Origin: Streptomyces shenzhenensis
GTDB taxonomy: Bacteria; Actinomycetota; Actinomycetes; Streptomycetales; Streptomycetaceae
Length of the DNA stretch: 64,000 bases
Assembly (NCBI RefSeq): GCF_003688995.1
Contig: NZ_PENI01000005.1
Span: 124,001-188,000, forward strand
Direction of reading: 5' to 3'
Part shown: positions 18,797 through 26,283 of the stretch, one piece after another
Layout: each line of letters starts with the position of its first letter
How positions within the stretch are numbered: position 1 is the first letter of the stretch
Notes under the pieces: model-generated
Databases searched by the model: none
Seen by the model: the letters and a program-made list of their open reading frames with translations, nothing else
What the model was told of the DNA's origin: nothing
Made by a program: the position numbers and the translations under genes

Positions 18797-19288
18797 CGGG
18801 CCATGCGGCTCGAGCGCCCCTGGGCATCGCCGTGGCGCCGGACGGCTCGCTCGTGGTCGCCGGGGCGGATGCCGACCGGGTCGTGGCGATCGGCGACGAC
18901 ATGCTCACCGTGCGCCGACGGGCTCGCAGGACCGCTGGACGTCGCCTTCGGCGCGCAGGGGCACTGCCGTGTGACCCATGACCGGCTGGGCGCGGTGTTC
19001 CGCGAAGACGACGGGACGGTGGCCGGCGTCGCCGACGGGCTCGGCGCACCGGAGGGTCTCGCCGTGCCGGGCGGGGAGCTGTTCGTCGTGGAACGCGCGC
19101 AGCGCAGGCTGCCGGTGATCCGCCTGGACGCCGAGAACCTGCCGGTGGGCCCGTGCTGTTCGCGGGCGGCGTGCCCGGTGCGCCTAGCCTCTTCGCCGGC
19201 CGCCGTCACCCCCGACGGCTGCCCGGCGCTCTCGGCCGACGGCGAGGGCACGGTACTGCGGCCGGCTCCCATCCTCCCCGACGCCTGA
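18797..19288 (+). pseudogene. Relic of an SMP-30/NHL-type beta-propeller (lactonase-like)
   Basis: Two adjacent frames must be joined to give a propeller-like sequence. The first reads LGIAVAPDGSLVVAGADADRVV (about 18820-18885). After a frameshift near 18912 the second reads ADGLAGPLDVAFGAQG, LGAVFREDDGTV and APEGLAVPGGELFVVERAQRR (to about 19110). This is the repeating G-(I/L)-A-x-x-P-D-G-x-L-x-V pattern of gluconolactonase/NHL proteins. The product would be non-functional. A Baeyer-Villiger-type enzyme next to a lactonase-like enzyme would suit a lactone-forming degradation route, now decayed. Confidence 0.55.
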
Positions 19289-19326
19289 CAACTCGGCCGG
19301 TCCCCCCCTCGGGCCCGGCCGGGCGG

Positions 19327-19773
19327 TCAGGCGTCGGCCCGCAGATCCGCCCAGACCACCGTGCCCTCGGTCCGGGTCGACCGGTCGGCTCCCCAGGCGG
19401 TGGCGAGCTGGTGGACCAGCAGCAGCCCCCGTCCGCCCTCGTCGCGGGGGCCGGGCCGGCGCCCGGTCGGGCGGCGCGCGGTGCGGTCGTCGTCGTGCAC
19501 CTCGATGCGCAGGCGCTCGTCGCCGGTCAGCGCGATGCCGCACAGGAAGCGGGTGCTGCTCGTGTGGATGACGGCGTTGGTGGTCAGCTCGGAGACGAGC
19601 AGCACGGCGTCGCAGCACAGATCGCCCGGCACCCGCCACGCGCACAGCCGCTCGCGCACGGTGTCGCGCGCCGCTTTCACGCTGGTGCGCAGTGCCGGGA
19701 GGCCGAACCAGTGTTCGCGGTGGGGCGGATGGGCCGCGAGGAGGTGAACGGTTGAGGTCGTGTGGGGGGTCAC
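19327..19773 (-). CDS. ATP-binding protein, anti-sigma (RsbW/SpoIIAB-like) kinase fold
   Basis: A 148-residue single-domain GHKL ATPase. The N-box is LLVSELTTNAVIHT, the G1 box is EVHDDD, and the G2 box is GGRGLLLVHQLAT. Such small ATPases in Streptomyces phosphorylate or sequester anti-sigma-antagonist and sigma factors, or act as partners of XRE/DUF397 pairs. The gene is divergent from exactly such a pair at 20085. The C-terminal WGADRSTRTEGTVVWADL strand is typical of the subfamily. The target sigma factor is not identifiable. Confidence 0.85.
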   Translation of the reverse strand: MTPHTTSTVHLLAAHPPHREHWFGLPALRTSVKAARDTVRERLCAWRVPGDLCCDAVLLVSELTTNAVIHTSSTRFLCGIALTGDERLRIEVHDDDRTARRPTGRRPGPRDEGGRGLLLVHQLATAWGADRSTRTEGTVVWADLRADA

Positions 19774-19886
19774 GGAGATCGCCTTCCAAGGGGGTCGGGC
19801 GCGGGCGGGGCCGGCAGCTACGGGAAACCCCCATGAGGGAGGGGCGCGTTCAGGGGGTGACCCGTTGTCGTCCGAACGCCCCGGGG

Positions 19887-19919
19887 CGTCAACTTCCGCC
19901 TGGTCAGCAGAAGTTGACG
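19887..19919. repeat. Perfect 10-bp inverted repeat in the ATPase/XRE intergenic region
   Basis: CGTCAACTTC (19887-19896) and GAAGTTGACG (19910-19919) are perfectly complementary with a 13-base spacer. It lies between two divergent regulatory genes, so an operator is more likely than a terminator. Apart from this and the repeat at 20042-20067, nothing else notable is seen in 19774-20084. Confidence 0.6.
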
Positions 19920-20041
19920 ACGCACCACAGCTGCGGCGAGTTCGCTCACACGGTCAACTATGCTTGGCGTTCACTTCATGCTGCAACCGACTCCCTGATA
20001 ATTTCAGCAAGACGGTATCGGTCTGGCGTTCTCTCCAAGTC

Positions 20042-20067
20042 ACTGTCAGACTCGTATGGGTGACAGT
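20042..20067 (+). promoter_or_regulatory. Inverted repeat just upstream of the XRE gene ribosome binding site
   Basis: ACTGTCA (20042-20048) and TGACAGT (20061-20067) are perfect 7-bp arms around a 12-base spacer. The strong site AGGAGGT follows immediately (20073-20079). It could be an XRE operator or, if transcribed, a 5'UTR hairpin. Confidence 0.5.
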
Positions 20068-20084
20068 TCCTCAGGAGGTAGGGC

Positions 20085-20957
20085 GTGAGCGACAGCAGGT
20101 CCGGCTCCGGCACCAGCGCACCCACGGTCCTGCGCATGATCCTCGGCCGTCGTCTGCAGGACATGCGGCAGCAGGCGGGTGCCTCGCTGGAGGACGCGGC
20201 CAAGGCGCTGCGCGTCAAGCCGCTGACGATCCGGCGCCTGGAGAAGGCCGAGGTCGCCCTCAAACCCCTGTACGTCGAGAAGCTCCTGGAGACCTACGGA
20301 GCGGGCCGGCAGGAGATCGACGAGTTCGTCGCCATGGCCGAGCGGGCCAATGAGCCCGGCTGGTGGCACGCCTACCGTGATGTGCTGCCCAACTGGTTCA
20401 CGGCGTACGTGAGTCTGGAGACCGGCGCCAAGACCCTGCGCACCTACGAACCCCACTACGTCACGGGCCTGCTCCAGACGCCCGCCTACGCGCGCGGCGT
20501 CCTGCACGGCGGCATCCCCAACGGCAGCGACGAGGAGTTGGAGCGCCGCGTCGACCTGCGGCTGCGCCGCCAGAGCCTGTTGCAGAGGCCGGACGCGCCC
20601 ACCCTGTGGGTGGTCATGGAGGAGGCAGTACTGCACCGGGCGGTCGGCGGCCCCCAGGTGATGCGCGAGCAGATCGACCGGCTCCTGGAAGCCTCCGAAC
20701 TCGACCACGTCAGCATCGACATCGTCCCGTTCTCCGCCGGCGCCCACGTCGGTGCGTGCGCGCCCTTCACCTACTTCCGGTTCGAGGAACCGGAACTGCC
20801 TGACATCGTCTACAGCGAGATCCTGTCCGCCTCCATGTACCTGGACGAGCGCGAGGACGTGGTTGCCCATCTGGAGGCGCACACCCGCATGTCTCTGCTG
20901 ACCTCGTCCGAGGACAGCAGGGTGCTCTTGAACCGCATGCGCAAGGAGTACTCATGA
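20085..20957 (+). CDS. XRE-type helix-turn-helix protein with DUF5753 (Scr1-like) domain
   Basis: A 290-residue protein. The N-terminal HTH occupies about 15-75 (LGRRLQDMRQQAGASLEDAA, then TIRRLEKAEVALK). A C-terminal DUF5753 domain begins near YEPHYVTGLLQTPAYARG and includes LWVVMEEAVLHR and the Y/F-rich end. The fold is found in Streptomyces regulators paired with a DUF397 protein and a small ATPase, a set likened to toxin-antitoxin or developmental switches (AbaA/WhiJ-like). GTG 20085 has AGGAGGT upstream. The stop overlaps the DUF397 start (ATGA). Confidence 0.9.
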   Translation: MSDSRSGSGTSAPTVLRMILGRRLQDMRQQAGASLEDAAKALRVKPLTIRRLEKAEVALKPLYVEKLLETYGAGRQEIDEFVAMAERANEPGWWHAYRDVLPNWFTAYVSLETGAKTLRTYEPHYVTGLLQTPAYARGVLHGGIPNGSDEELERRVDLRLRRQSLLQRPDAPTLWVVMEEAVLHRAVGGPQVMREQIDRLLEASELDHVSIDIVPFSAGAHVGACAPFTYFRFEEPELPDIVYSEILSASMYLDEREDVVAHLEAHTRMSLLTSSEDSRVLLNRMRKEYS

Positions 20958-21205
20958 CCACCACCGTCAACACTGTCTACAACGGGATGCCGGCCTCCGA
21001 GCTCGGCGAGCAGGGTTGGGAGCGCCCGTGGAGCGGGCCCAACGGCGGTCAGTGCGTCGAGACGAAGCAGCTCGCGGACGGCAGGGTCGCCGTCCGCCAG
21101 TCGACCGACCCGGCCGGACCGGCGCTGATCTACTCGCCCGAGGAGATCAGTGCCTTCGTGCGCGGGGTCAAACAAGGCATGGCCGACCACCTCACGGTCG
21201 GCTGA
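20954..21205 (+). CDS. DUF397 domain-containing protein
   Basis: An 83-residue DUF397 protein: a WERPWSGPNGGQCVETKQL segment with the family's single Cys, then VAVRQSTDPAGPALIYSPEEISAFVRGVK. Its ATG overlaps the XRE stop by four bases, so the two are translationally coupled. In characterised WhiJ-type pairs the small acidic protein binds the HTH partner and relieves its DNA binding; that is family knowledge, not shown here. Confidence 0.9.
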   Translation: MTTTVNTVYNGMPASELGEQGWERPWSGPNGGQCVETKQLADGRVAVRQSTDPAGPALIYSPEEISAFVRGVKQGMADHLTVG

Positions 21206-21248
21206 ACCGGCCTGCCGGTACGCCGACGCACACTCCGAAAGGGACAGG

Positions 21249-22061
21249 ATGAACAACAGCCACGCCGGCCGGGACCTGGACACGAGCAGGCCGCACTCGG
21301 CCCGCATGTACGACTACTACCTGGGCGGCAAGGACCACTTCGAGGTCGACAAGCGGGCCGCCGAGGCCGTCGCGGACGCCTACCCCGGGATCTTCGTGTG
21401 CGCCCGGGAGAACCGGGCCTTCATGCACCGGGCCACCCGGGTCCTGGCCCAGGAGTACGGCATCCGGCAGTGGCTCGACATCGGCACGGGCATCCCGACC
21501 GAGCCGAACCTGCACCAGGTCGCCCAGTCCGTGGTCCCCGACGCCCGGGTGGTCTACGCCGACAACGACCCGCTCGTCCTCAAGTACGCCGAGCGCCTGA
21601 TGCGCAGCACCCCGCAGGGCCGCACGACGTACATCGAGGCGGACGTCAACGACCCCGAGTCCCTGCTCGCGGCCGTGGAACTGGCCGAGGTGATCGACTT
21701 CGAGCAGCCGGTCGCGCTGTCCCTGAACGCGCTGATGCACTTCATCACCGACGCGCAGGACCCGTACGGCATCGTGAACCGCTTCCTCGACGCCCTTCCC
21801 GTCGGCAGTGCGCTGGCCCTGAGCCACTGCACGCCCGACTTCGACCCGCCCACCTGGGAGAAGGTCACCGAGGTCTACACCAGCGCGGGGACCCCGGTGC
21901 AGTTCCGCGCCCAGAAGGACGTCGTCCAATTCTTCGACGGGCTCGACCTGATCGACCCGGGCGTCACCGTCGGCCACCGCTGGCGGCCCGCCGCGGACGG
22001 GGCCGAGCTGCCCACGGACGCCCAGGTCAGCCTCTGGGCGGGCGTGGGCATCAAGGCGTAG
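21249..22061 (+). CDS. SAM-dependent methyltransferase (DUF574/Methyltransf_19)
   Basis: A 270-residue member of the Streptomyces DUF574 methyltransferase family. It begins with the hallmark SARMYDYYLGGKDHFEVD and has the SAM-binding WLDIGTGIPTEPN loop, VVYADNDPLVL, and LNALMHFI. ATG 21249 follows GAAAGGGAC. It lies 43 bases after the DUF397 gene, so it may share the transcript. Family members often sit beside XRE/DUF397 genes; the methyl acceptor is unknown. Confidence 0.9.
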   Translation: MNNSHAGRDLDTSRPHSARMYDYYLGGKDHFEVDKRAAEAVADAYPGIFVCARENRAFMHRATRVLAQEYGIRQWLDIGTGIPTEPNLHQVAQSVVPDARVVYADNDPLVLKYAERLMRSTPQGRTTYIEADVNDPESLLAAVELAEVIDFEQPVALSLNALMHFITDAQDPYGIVNRFLDALPVGSALALSHCTPDFDPPTWEKVTEVYTSAGTPVQFRAQKDVVQFFDGLDLIDPGVTVGHRWRPAADGAELPTDAQVSLWAGVGIKA

Positions 22062-22271
22062 CCCGGAGGCAGCGCCGGGGCGTCGTCGGCTGGTCCGCGG
22101 CGCCCCCGGCGGGCCGTCGGCACACGGACCGCTTCGGCGTTCCCCGGACGGCCGTCATCGTGCGGCCGCGGGGCTGAACCGCCCGCGCGGCACGTCCGCT
22201 CGACGCGCGCGATCGGCACGGAGCTGGTGTGCTGGTTCTCGGGGCCGTCGCACTCGTTCCCGGAGCGTCAC

Positions 22272-23297
22272 ATGAGTACGTACACAGTCGCGCAGGTGCC
22301 CGCCGCGGGCGGATCGTTCGAGATCGTCGAGCGGGAGCGGCCGCACCCGGGCCCCGGACATGTCCGGATCGCCGTGGAGGCCTGCGGCGTCTGCCACAGC
22401 GATGCCTTCTTCGTGAACGCCGCCGTGCCCGGCGTGCGGTTCCCCGTGGTGCCCGGGCACGAGATCGCCGGGCGGATCGAGGAACTGGGCGAGGGCACGC
22501 GGGACAAGGGCTGGCGGGTCGGCGACCGGGTCGCGGTGGGCTGGTTCGGCGGCAGCTGCGGCCACTGCACACCCTGCCGGCAGGGCGACTTCATCGTGTG
22601 CGAGAACCTCAAGGTCCCCGGGTGGGCCTACGACGGGGGCTTCGCCGAGACGGTGATCGCCCCGGTCGACGCCCTGGCCCGGATCCCCGACGGCCTGGCC
22701 GCGAGCGACGCGGGGCCCCTGGCCTGCGCCGGCGTGACCACGTTCAACGGGCTGCGGCGCAGCTCCGCCCGGCCCGGTGACGTGGTCGCCGTGCTCGGCA
22801 TCGGCGGCCTCGGTCACCTCGCGGTGCGGTACGCCGTCGCCATGGGCTTCGAGACCGTGGCCATCGCCCGCGGGGCCGAGAAGGCCGACCTCGCCAAGCA
22901 GCTCGGCGCCCACCACTACATCGACAGCACGTCGGGCACGCCCGTCGCGGACGCCCTGCGCTCGCTCGGCGGTGTCAAGGTCCTGCTCGCCACCGCCGGT
23001 GACTCCGCCGCGATCACCCAGACCGTGGACGGGCTCACGCCCCGCGGCGAACTGGTCGTCATCGGGTCGTCGGACGAACCGCTCGGGATCAGCCCGGTCC
23101 AGCTGCTGTCGACCGCCAAGGTGGTCCGCGGTCACCCGTCCGGCACCGCGCAGGACGTGGCGGACACCATGGCGTTCAGCGTCCTGCACGGGATCCGGCC
23201 GATGACCGAGATCGTGCCGCTGGACCGGGCCGACGAGGCGTACCGGAAGATGCTCTCCGGAGGCGCGCGCTTCCGGATGGTGCTCACCACCGGCTGA
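22272..23297 (+). CDS. Zinc-dependent alcohol dehydrogenase
   Basis: A 341-residue medium-chain dehydrogenase. Catalytic zinc residues lie in CGVCHSD (38-44) and GHE (62-64). The four structural-zinc cysteines are C96, C99, C102 and C110 in SCGHCTPCRQGDFIVC. The NAD-binding loop is VLGIGGLGHLAVRYA. The layout matches AdhP/AdhA-type primary alcohol dehydrogenases that interconvert alcohols and aldehydes. ATG 22272 follows GGAG. It is monocistronic, with no regulator adjacent. Confidence 0.9.
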   Translation: MSTYTVAQVPAAGGSFEIVERERPHPGPGHVRIAVEACGVCHSDAFFVNAAVPGVRFPVVPGHEIAGRIEELGEGTRDKGWRVGDRVAVGWFGGSCGHCTPCRQGDFIVCENLKVPGWAYDGGFAETVIAPVDALARIPDGLAASDAGPLACAGVTTFNGLRRSSARPGDVVAVLGIGGLGHLAVRYAVAMGFETVAIARGAEKADLAKQLGAHHYIDSTSGTPVADALRSLGGVKVLLATAGDSAAITQTVDGLTPRGELVVIGSSDEPLGISPVQLLSTAKVVRGHPSGTAQDVADTMAFSVLHGIRPMTEIVPLDRADEAYRKMLSGGARFRMVLTTG

Positions 23298-23345
23298 CGC
23301 CCCGCCGCGGCGCGACCCCGAGCGCGACCCCGAGCCGCCGGTGCG

Positions 23346-23957
23346 TCAGTCGTCGGCGCCGTGGTCGTCGTCCTCGTGCGCGCCGTGCCGCGCGTGGTCG
23401 TCGGCGCGGGCGGCCGTGACGCGGCCGGTCGCGGCGTCGACGACGACCTCGTGCGCCGTGCCCCCGGCGTCGACCACGTCGATCTCCCAGACGGCCGTCC
23501 CGTCCGCGGCGTCGTCGATCTCGACGGATGTCACGGTGCCGTTCACGGCGGCGAGCGCGGCCTTCAGCGCCCGGCCCAGATCGGTCCCGGCGCTCTTGAC
23601 CGCGGCGGCCTCGGCGGCGTCGTCGCGATCGTCCCCGTCCTCCCGGTCCTCACGCGTGCCGGTCGTGCTCGCGGTCACCTTGCCGTCACCCGGGTCGACG
23701 GTGACCTCGTGCCCGGTGCCCCGGGAGTCGACCACGTCGACCTTCCACACGGTCCTGCCGTGCTCCCCCTCCTGTTCGATCGCGGTGACCGTACCCGCGA
23801 CGGATGTCGTGGCGGCGTCCGCCGCCTGCTGCGGATCGACGGCGGTCGTGCCGGCGCGGGCGCTGTCGTCGCGGCTGCCGAGCAGCGCGGCCGCGGCGAG
23901 CACGGCGGCGACGGTGCGCCGACGACCGGTCGGCAGGTGGCGCTTGAGGGCGTTCAT
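23346..23957 (-). CDS. Secreted PepSY domain protein with His/Asp-rich tail
   Basis: A 203-residue exported protein. A basic start and hydrophobic stretch (VAAVLAAAALLGS) form the signal, and two PepSY repeats follow (about 50-100 and 125-185). Each ends in a V-W-x-(I/V)-D-V-V-D strand and an (E/D)-V-x-V-D-x-x-x-G-(K/R)-V-T-A turn. The last 20 residues are rich in His and Asp. AAAGGA precedes the ATG at 23957. It is divergent from a two-component system whose kinase has a similar His/Asp-rich extracytoplasmic loop, which suggests a shared cation- or envelope-stress signal. PepSY domains are often protease inhibitors or accessory sensors. Confidence 0.82.
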   Translation of the reverse strand: MNALKRHLPTGRRRTVAAVLAAAALLGSRDDSARAGTTAVDPQQAADAATTSVAGTVTAIEQEGEHGRTVWKVDVVDSRGTGHEVTVDPGDGKVTASTTGTREDREDGDDRDDAAEAAAVKSAGTDLGRALKAALAAVNGTVTSVEIDDAADGTAVWEIDVVDAGGTAHEVVVDAATGRVTAARADDHARHGAHEDDDHGADD

Positions 23958-24047
23958 CGTGGGACGGTCCTTTCCTGAGTGCCGCGGACCGGCCGCGGCG
24001 GAGCGCCGAAGTCTCGGCCTGACACGACCCACCCTGCGACAGCGATC

Positions 24048-24085
24048 CTGAACGCACGCTGAAGCATCCTGAAGATCGCTTCAGG
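24048..24085. promoter_or_regulatory. OmpR-type direct repeats and hairpin in the PepSY/response-regulator intergenic region
   Basis: CTGAA occurs at 24048, 24059 and 24069, spaced 11 and 10 bases, the helical-turn spacing of OmpR-family half-sites. The third copy is also the left arm of a perfect palindrome, CCTGAAG-ATCG-CTTCAGG (24068-24085). Placement between the two divergent genes suggests binding by the response regulator at 24108. Confidence 0.6.
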
Positions 24086-24107
24086 TGCGGTCTGAGACGC
24101 TGTGCCC

Positions 24108-24794
24108 ATGCGCCTGCTGATCGTGGAGGACGAACGACGCCTCGCCGCCGCCCTGTCCCGGGGCCTGGCCGCCGAGGGCTTCGCCGTGGACGTCGCGCAC
24201 GACGGCGTCAACGGCCTCCATCTGGCGCGGGAGGGCCGCTACGACCTGATCGTGCTCGACATCATGCTGCCCGGCCTGAACGGCTACCGGGTCTGCGCAC
24301 AGCTGCGGGGCGCCGGCGACGACACCCCGATCCTGATGCTCACCGCGAAGGACGGTGAGTACGACGAGGCGGAGGGGCTGGACACCGGCGCGGACGACTA
24401 CCTCACCAAGCCGTTCTCGTACGTCGTGCTCCAGGCGCGCATCCGCGCCCTGCTGCGCCGCCGCACCCGGGGCGGCGCACCGACCTTGCGCGTCGGGGAT
24501 CTGACGGTCGACCCCGACGCCCGCCGTGTCGACCGGGCGGGCACCGAAGTGCCCCTCACCGCCAAGGAGTTCGCGGTGCTGGAGCATCTCGTCCGGCATG
24601 CCGGCCAGGTCGTGTCGAAGGCGGACATCCTGGCCGGCGTGTGGGACTTCGCCTACGACGGGGACCCGAACATCGTCGAGGTCTACATCAGCGCCCTGCG
24701 CCGCAAGATCGATGTGCCGTTCGGGCGGCGGTCGATCACGACCGTGCGCGGCGCCGGATACCGGCTGGAAGCCGGCGGCGGCCGGCATGACTAG
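24108..24794 (+). CDS. OmpR-family response regulator
   Basis: A 228-residue response regulator. The receiver has the acidic pair EDE, phospho-acceptor Asp in LIVLDIMLPG (about 51), Thr in LMLTAKD and Lys in YLTKPFS. A winged-helix output follows (LTAKEFAVLEHLVRHAGQVVSK, then NIVEVYISALRRKID, TVRGAGYRLE). ATG 24108 is preferred over the GTG six bases upstream. The stop overlaps the kinase start by eight bases. The overall pattern is like CutR/CseB regulators of envelope functions. It likely controls itself and the PepSY gene through the CTGAA repeats. Confidence 0.92.
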   Translation: MRLLIVEDERRLAAALSRGLAAEGFAVDVAHDGVNGLHLAREGRYDLIVLDIMLPGLNGYRVCAQLRGAGDDTPILMLTAKDGEYDEAEGLDTGADDYLTKPFSYVVLQARIRALLRRRTRGGAPTLRVGDLTVDPDARRVDRAGTEVPLTAKEFAVLEHLVRHAGQVVSKADILAGVWDFAYDGDPNIVEVYISALRRKIDVPFGRRSITTVRGAGYRLEAGGGRHD

Positions 24795-26283
24795 GCCGTT
24801 CGGCTCGGTGCGGGCCCGTGCCGCGCTTGCCGCCACCGTGGTCGTCTGTGTCGCCCTGGTCGTCGCGGGCCTCGCCGTCGTCGCCGTACTGCGGCACAAC
24901 CTCACCGGCCGGGCCGGTCTGGAGTCGGAGATCACCGCCCGGACCGTGGCGGGCGCGCAGGCCGCGCTGAGCGGCGACTTCGGCGGGCTCGACCTGCCCG
25001 ACGAGGAGGAACACCCGGTCCAGGTCGTCGACTCCGCGAGCACGGTGCTCGCCGCAGGTGAGGAACTGCTCGGACGGCCCGCGCTCGCCGGCTACGCGCC
25101 CGCGGCCCCCGGCCCGTCGAGCACCCCGTCCGACCACCACGGCGGACGCGGCGACGACGATGACGACGACGTCACCCCGCCGCGCGGCAGGGTCGGCACG
25201 GACGCCGAACCGCGGACCCTCACCGTCACCGTGGGGGACGAGACCCGCGCCTACGCCTTCGCCGCCGTCCAGGGGACGACGTACGACGGCCGTACCTACA
25301 CCGTCTACGCCGGCACCTCCCTGGAGGACGAGCAGGCCACCCTCGACCAGGTCACCCGGTCGATGCTGGCCGGGCTGCCGTTCCTCCTCGTCGTCGTCGC
25401 GGCCGTCACCTGGCTCGTCACCCGGCGGGCCCTGAAACCGGTGGAGGGCATCCGCGCGGAGATGGCCGCGATCACCCGCAGCGGCGATCTGGCCCGCCGG
25501 GTGCCCGAGCCCGCCTCGCGGGACGAGATCGCGCGGCTGGCCCGCACCACCAACGAGACGCTGACCGCCCTGGAACGGTCCGTGGAGCGCCAGCACCGCT
25601 TCGTCGCCGACGCCTCGCACGAGCTGCGCAGTCCCATCGCGGCGCTCCGCACCCACCTCGAAGTCGCCGCCCAGCACCCCGGGTTGCTGGTCCCGGCCGA
25701 TCTGCTGCACGACGTGGTACGCCTCCAGCACCTGGCCGCTGACCTGCTGCTGCTCGCACGGCTCGACGCGGGGGAGCGGCCCGCCGACGCCCCCGTCGAC
25801 CTGGCCGCGCTGGTGTCCCAGGAGGTGGCCGAGCGCGCGCCGGGCGACCGGGTCGCCACCGCCGCGACCACGACCGGCACCGGCCTGGCGGTCCGGGGCA
25901 GCCGGGGGCAGCTCTCGCGGGTCCTCGGCAACCTCCTCGACAACGCCCAGCGGCACGCCGCGACTTCCGTCACCGTCGGCGTGGCCCGGGACGGCGACGA
26001 CGTCGTGGTCACCGTCGCGGACGACGGCGCGGGCATCGCACCGGCCGACCGGGAACGGATCTTCGAACGTTTCGTCCGCCTCGACGAGTCCCGCAGCCGG
26101 GACGACGGCGGCGCGGGACTGGGCCTCGCCATTGCGCGCGACGTCGTGCTCCGGCACGGCGGAACGCTCACCGTCGGCGAATCCCCCACCGGCGGCGCGG
26201 CGTTCCGCCTCCGACTCCCCGGCACCGCACCCCCGAAGCCCCCACAGCCCCCGGCTACCAGCCGGTCAGGAGCAGGTGGTTGA
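24787..26283 (+). CDS. Two-component sensor histidine kinase
   Basis: A 498-residue kinase. TM1 is about 15-37, an extracytoplasmic sensor about 38-195, and TM2 about 196-216. HAMP and then the H-box RFVADASHELRSPI (about 272-285), N-box NLLDNAQRHA, DDGAGI and GLGLAI follow. The sensor loop contains a His/Gly/Asp-rich stretch ending in six or more Asp residues (about 115-130), a likely cation-binding patch. The start ATG overlaps the regulator gene. The 3' end overlaps the convergent membrane-protein gene by 29 bases. Confidence 0.92.
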   Translation: MTRPFGSVRARAALAATVVVCVALVVAGLAVVAVLRHNLTGRAGLESEITARTVAGAQAALSGDFGGLDLPDEEEHPVQVVDSASTVLAAGEELLGRPALAGYAPAAPGPSSTPSDHHGGRGDDDDDDVTPPRGRVGTDAEPRTLTVTVGDETRAYAFAAVQGTTYDGRTYTVYAGTSLEDEQATLDQVTRSMLAGLPFLLVVVAAVTWLVTRRALKPVEGIRAEMAAITRSGDLARRVPEPASRDEIARLARTTNETLTALERSVERQHRFVADASHELRSPIAALRTHLEVAAQHPGLLVPADLLHDVVRLQHLAADLLLLARLDAGERPADAPVDLAALVSQEVAERAPGDRVATAATTTGTGLAVRGSRGQLSRVLGNLLDNAQRHAATSVTVGVARDGDDVVVTVADDGAGIAPADRERIFERFVRLDESRSRDDGGAGLGLAIARDVVLRHGGTLTVGESPTGGAAFRLRLPGTAPPKPPQPPATSRSGAGG

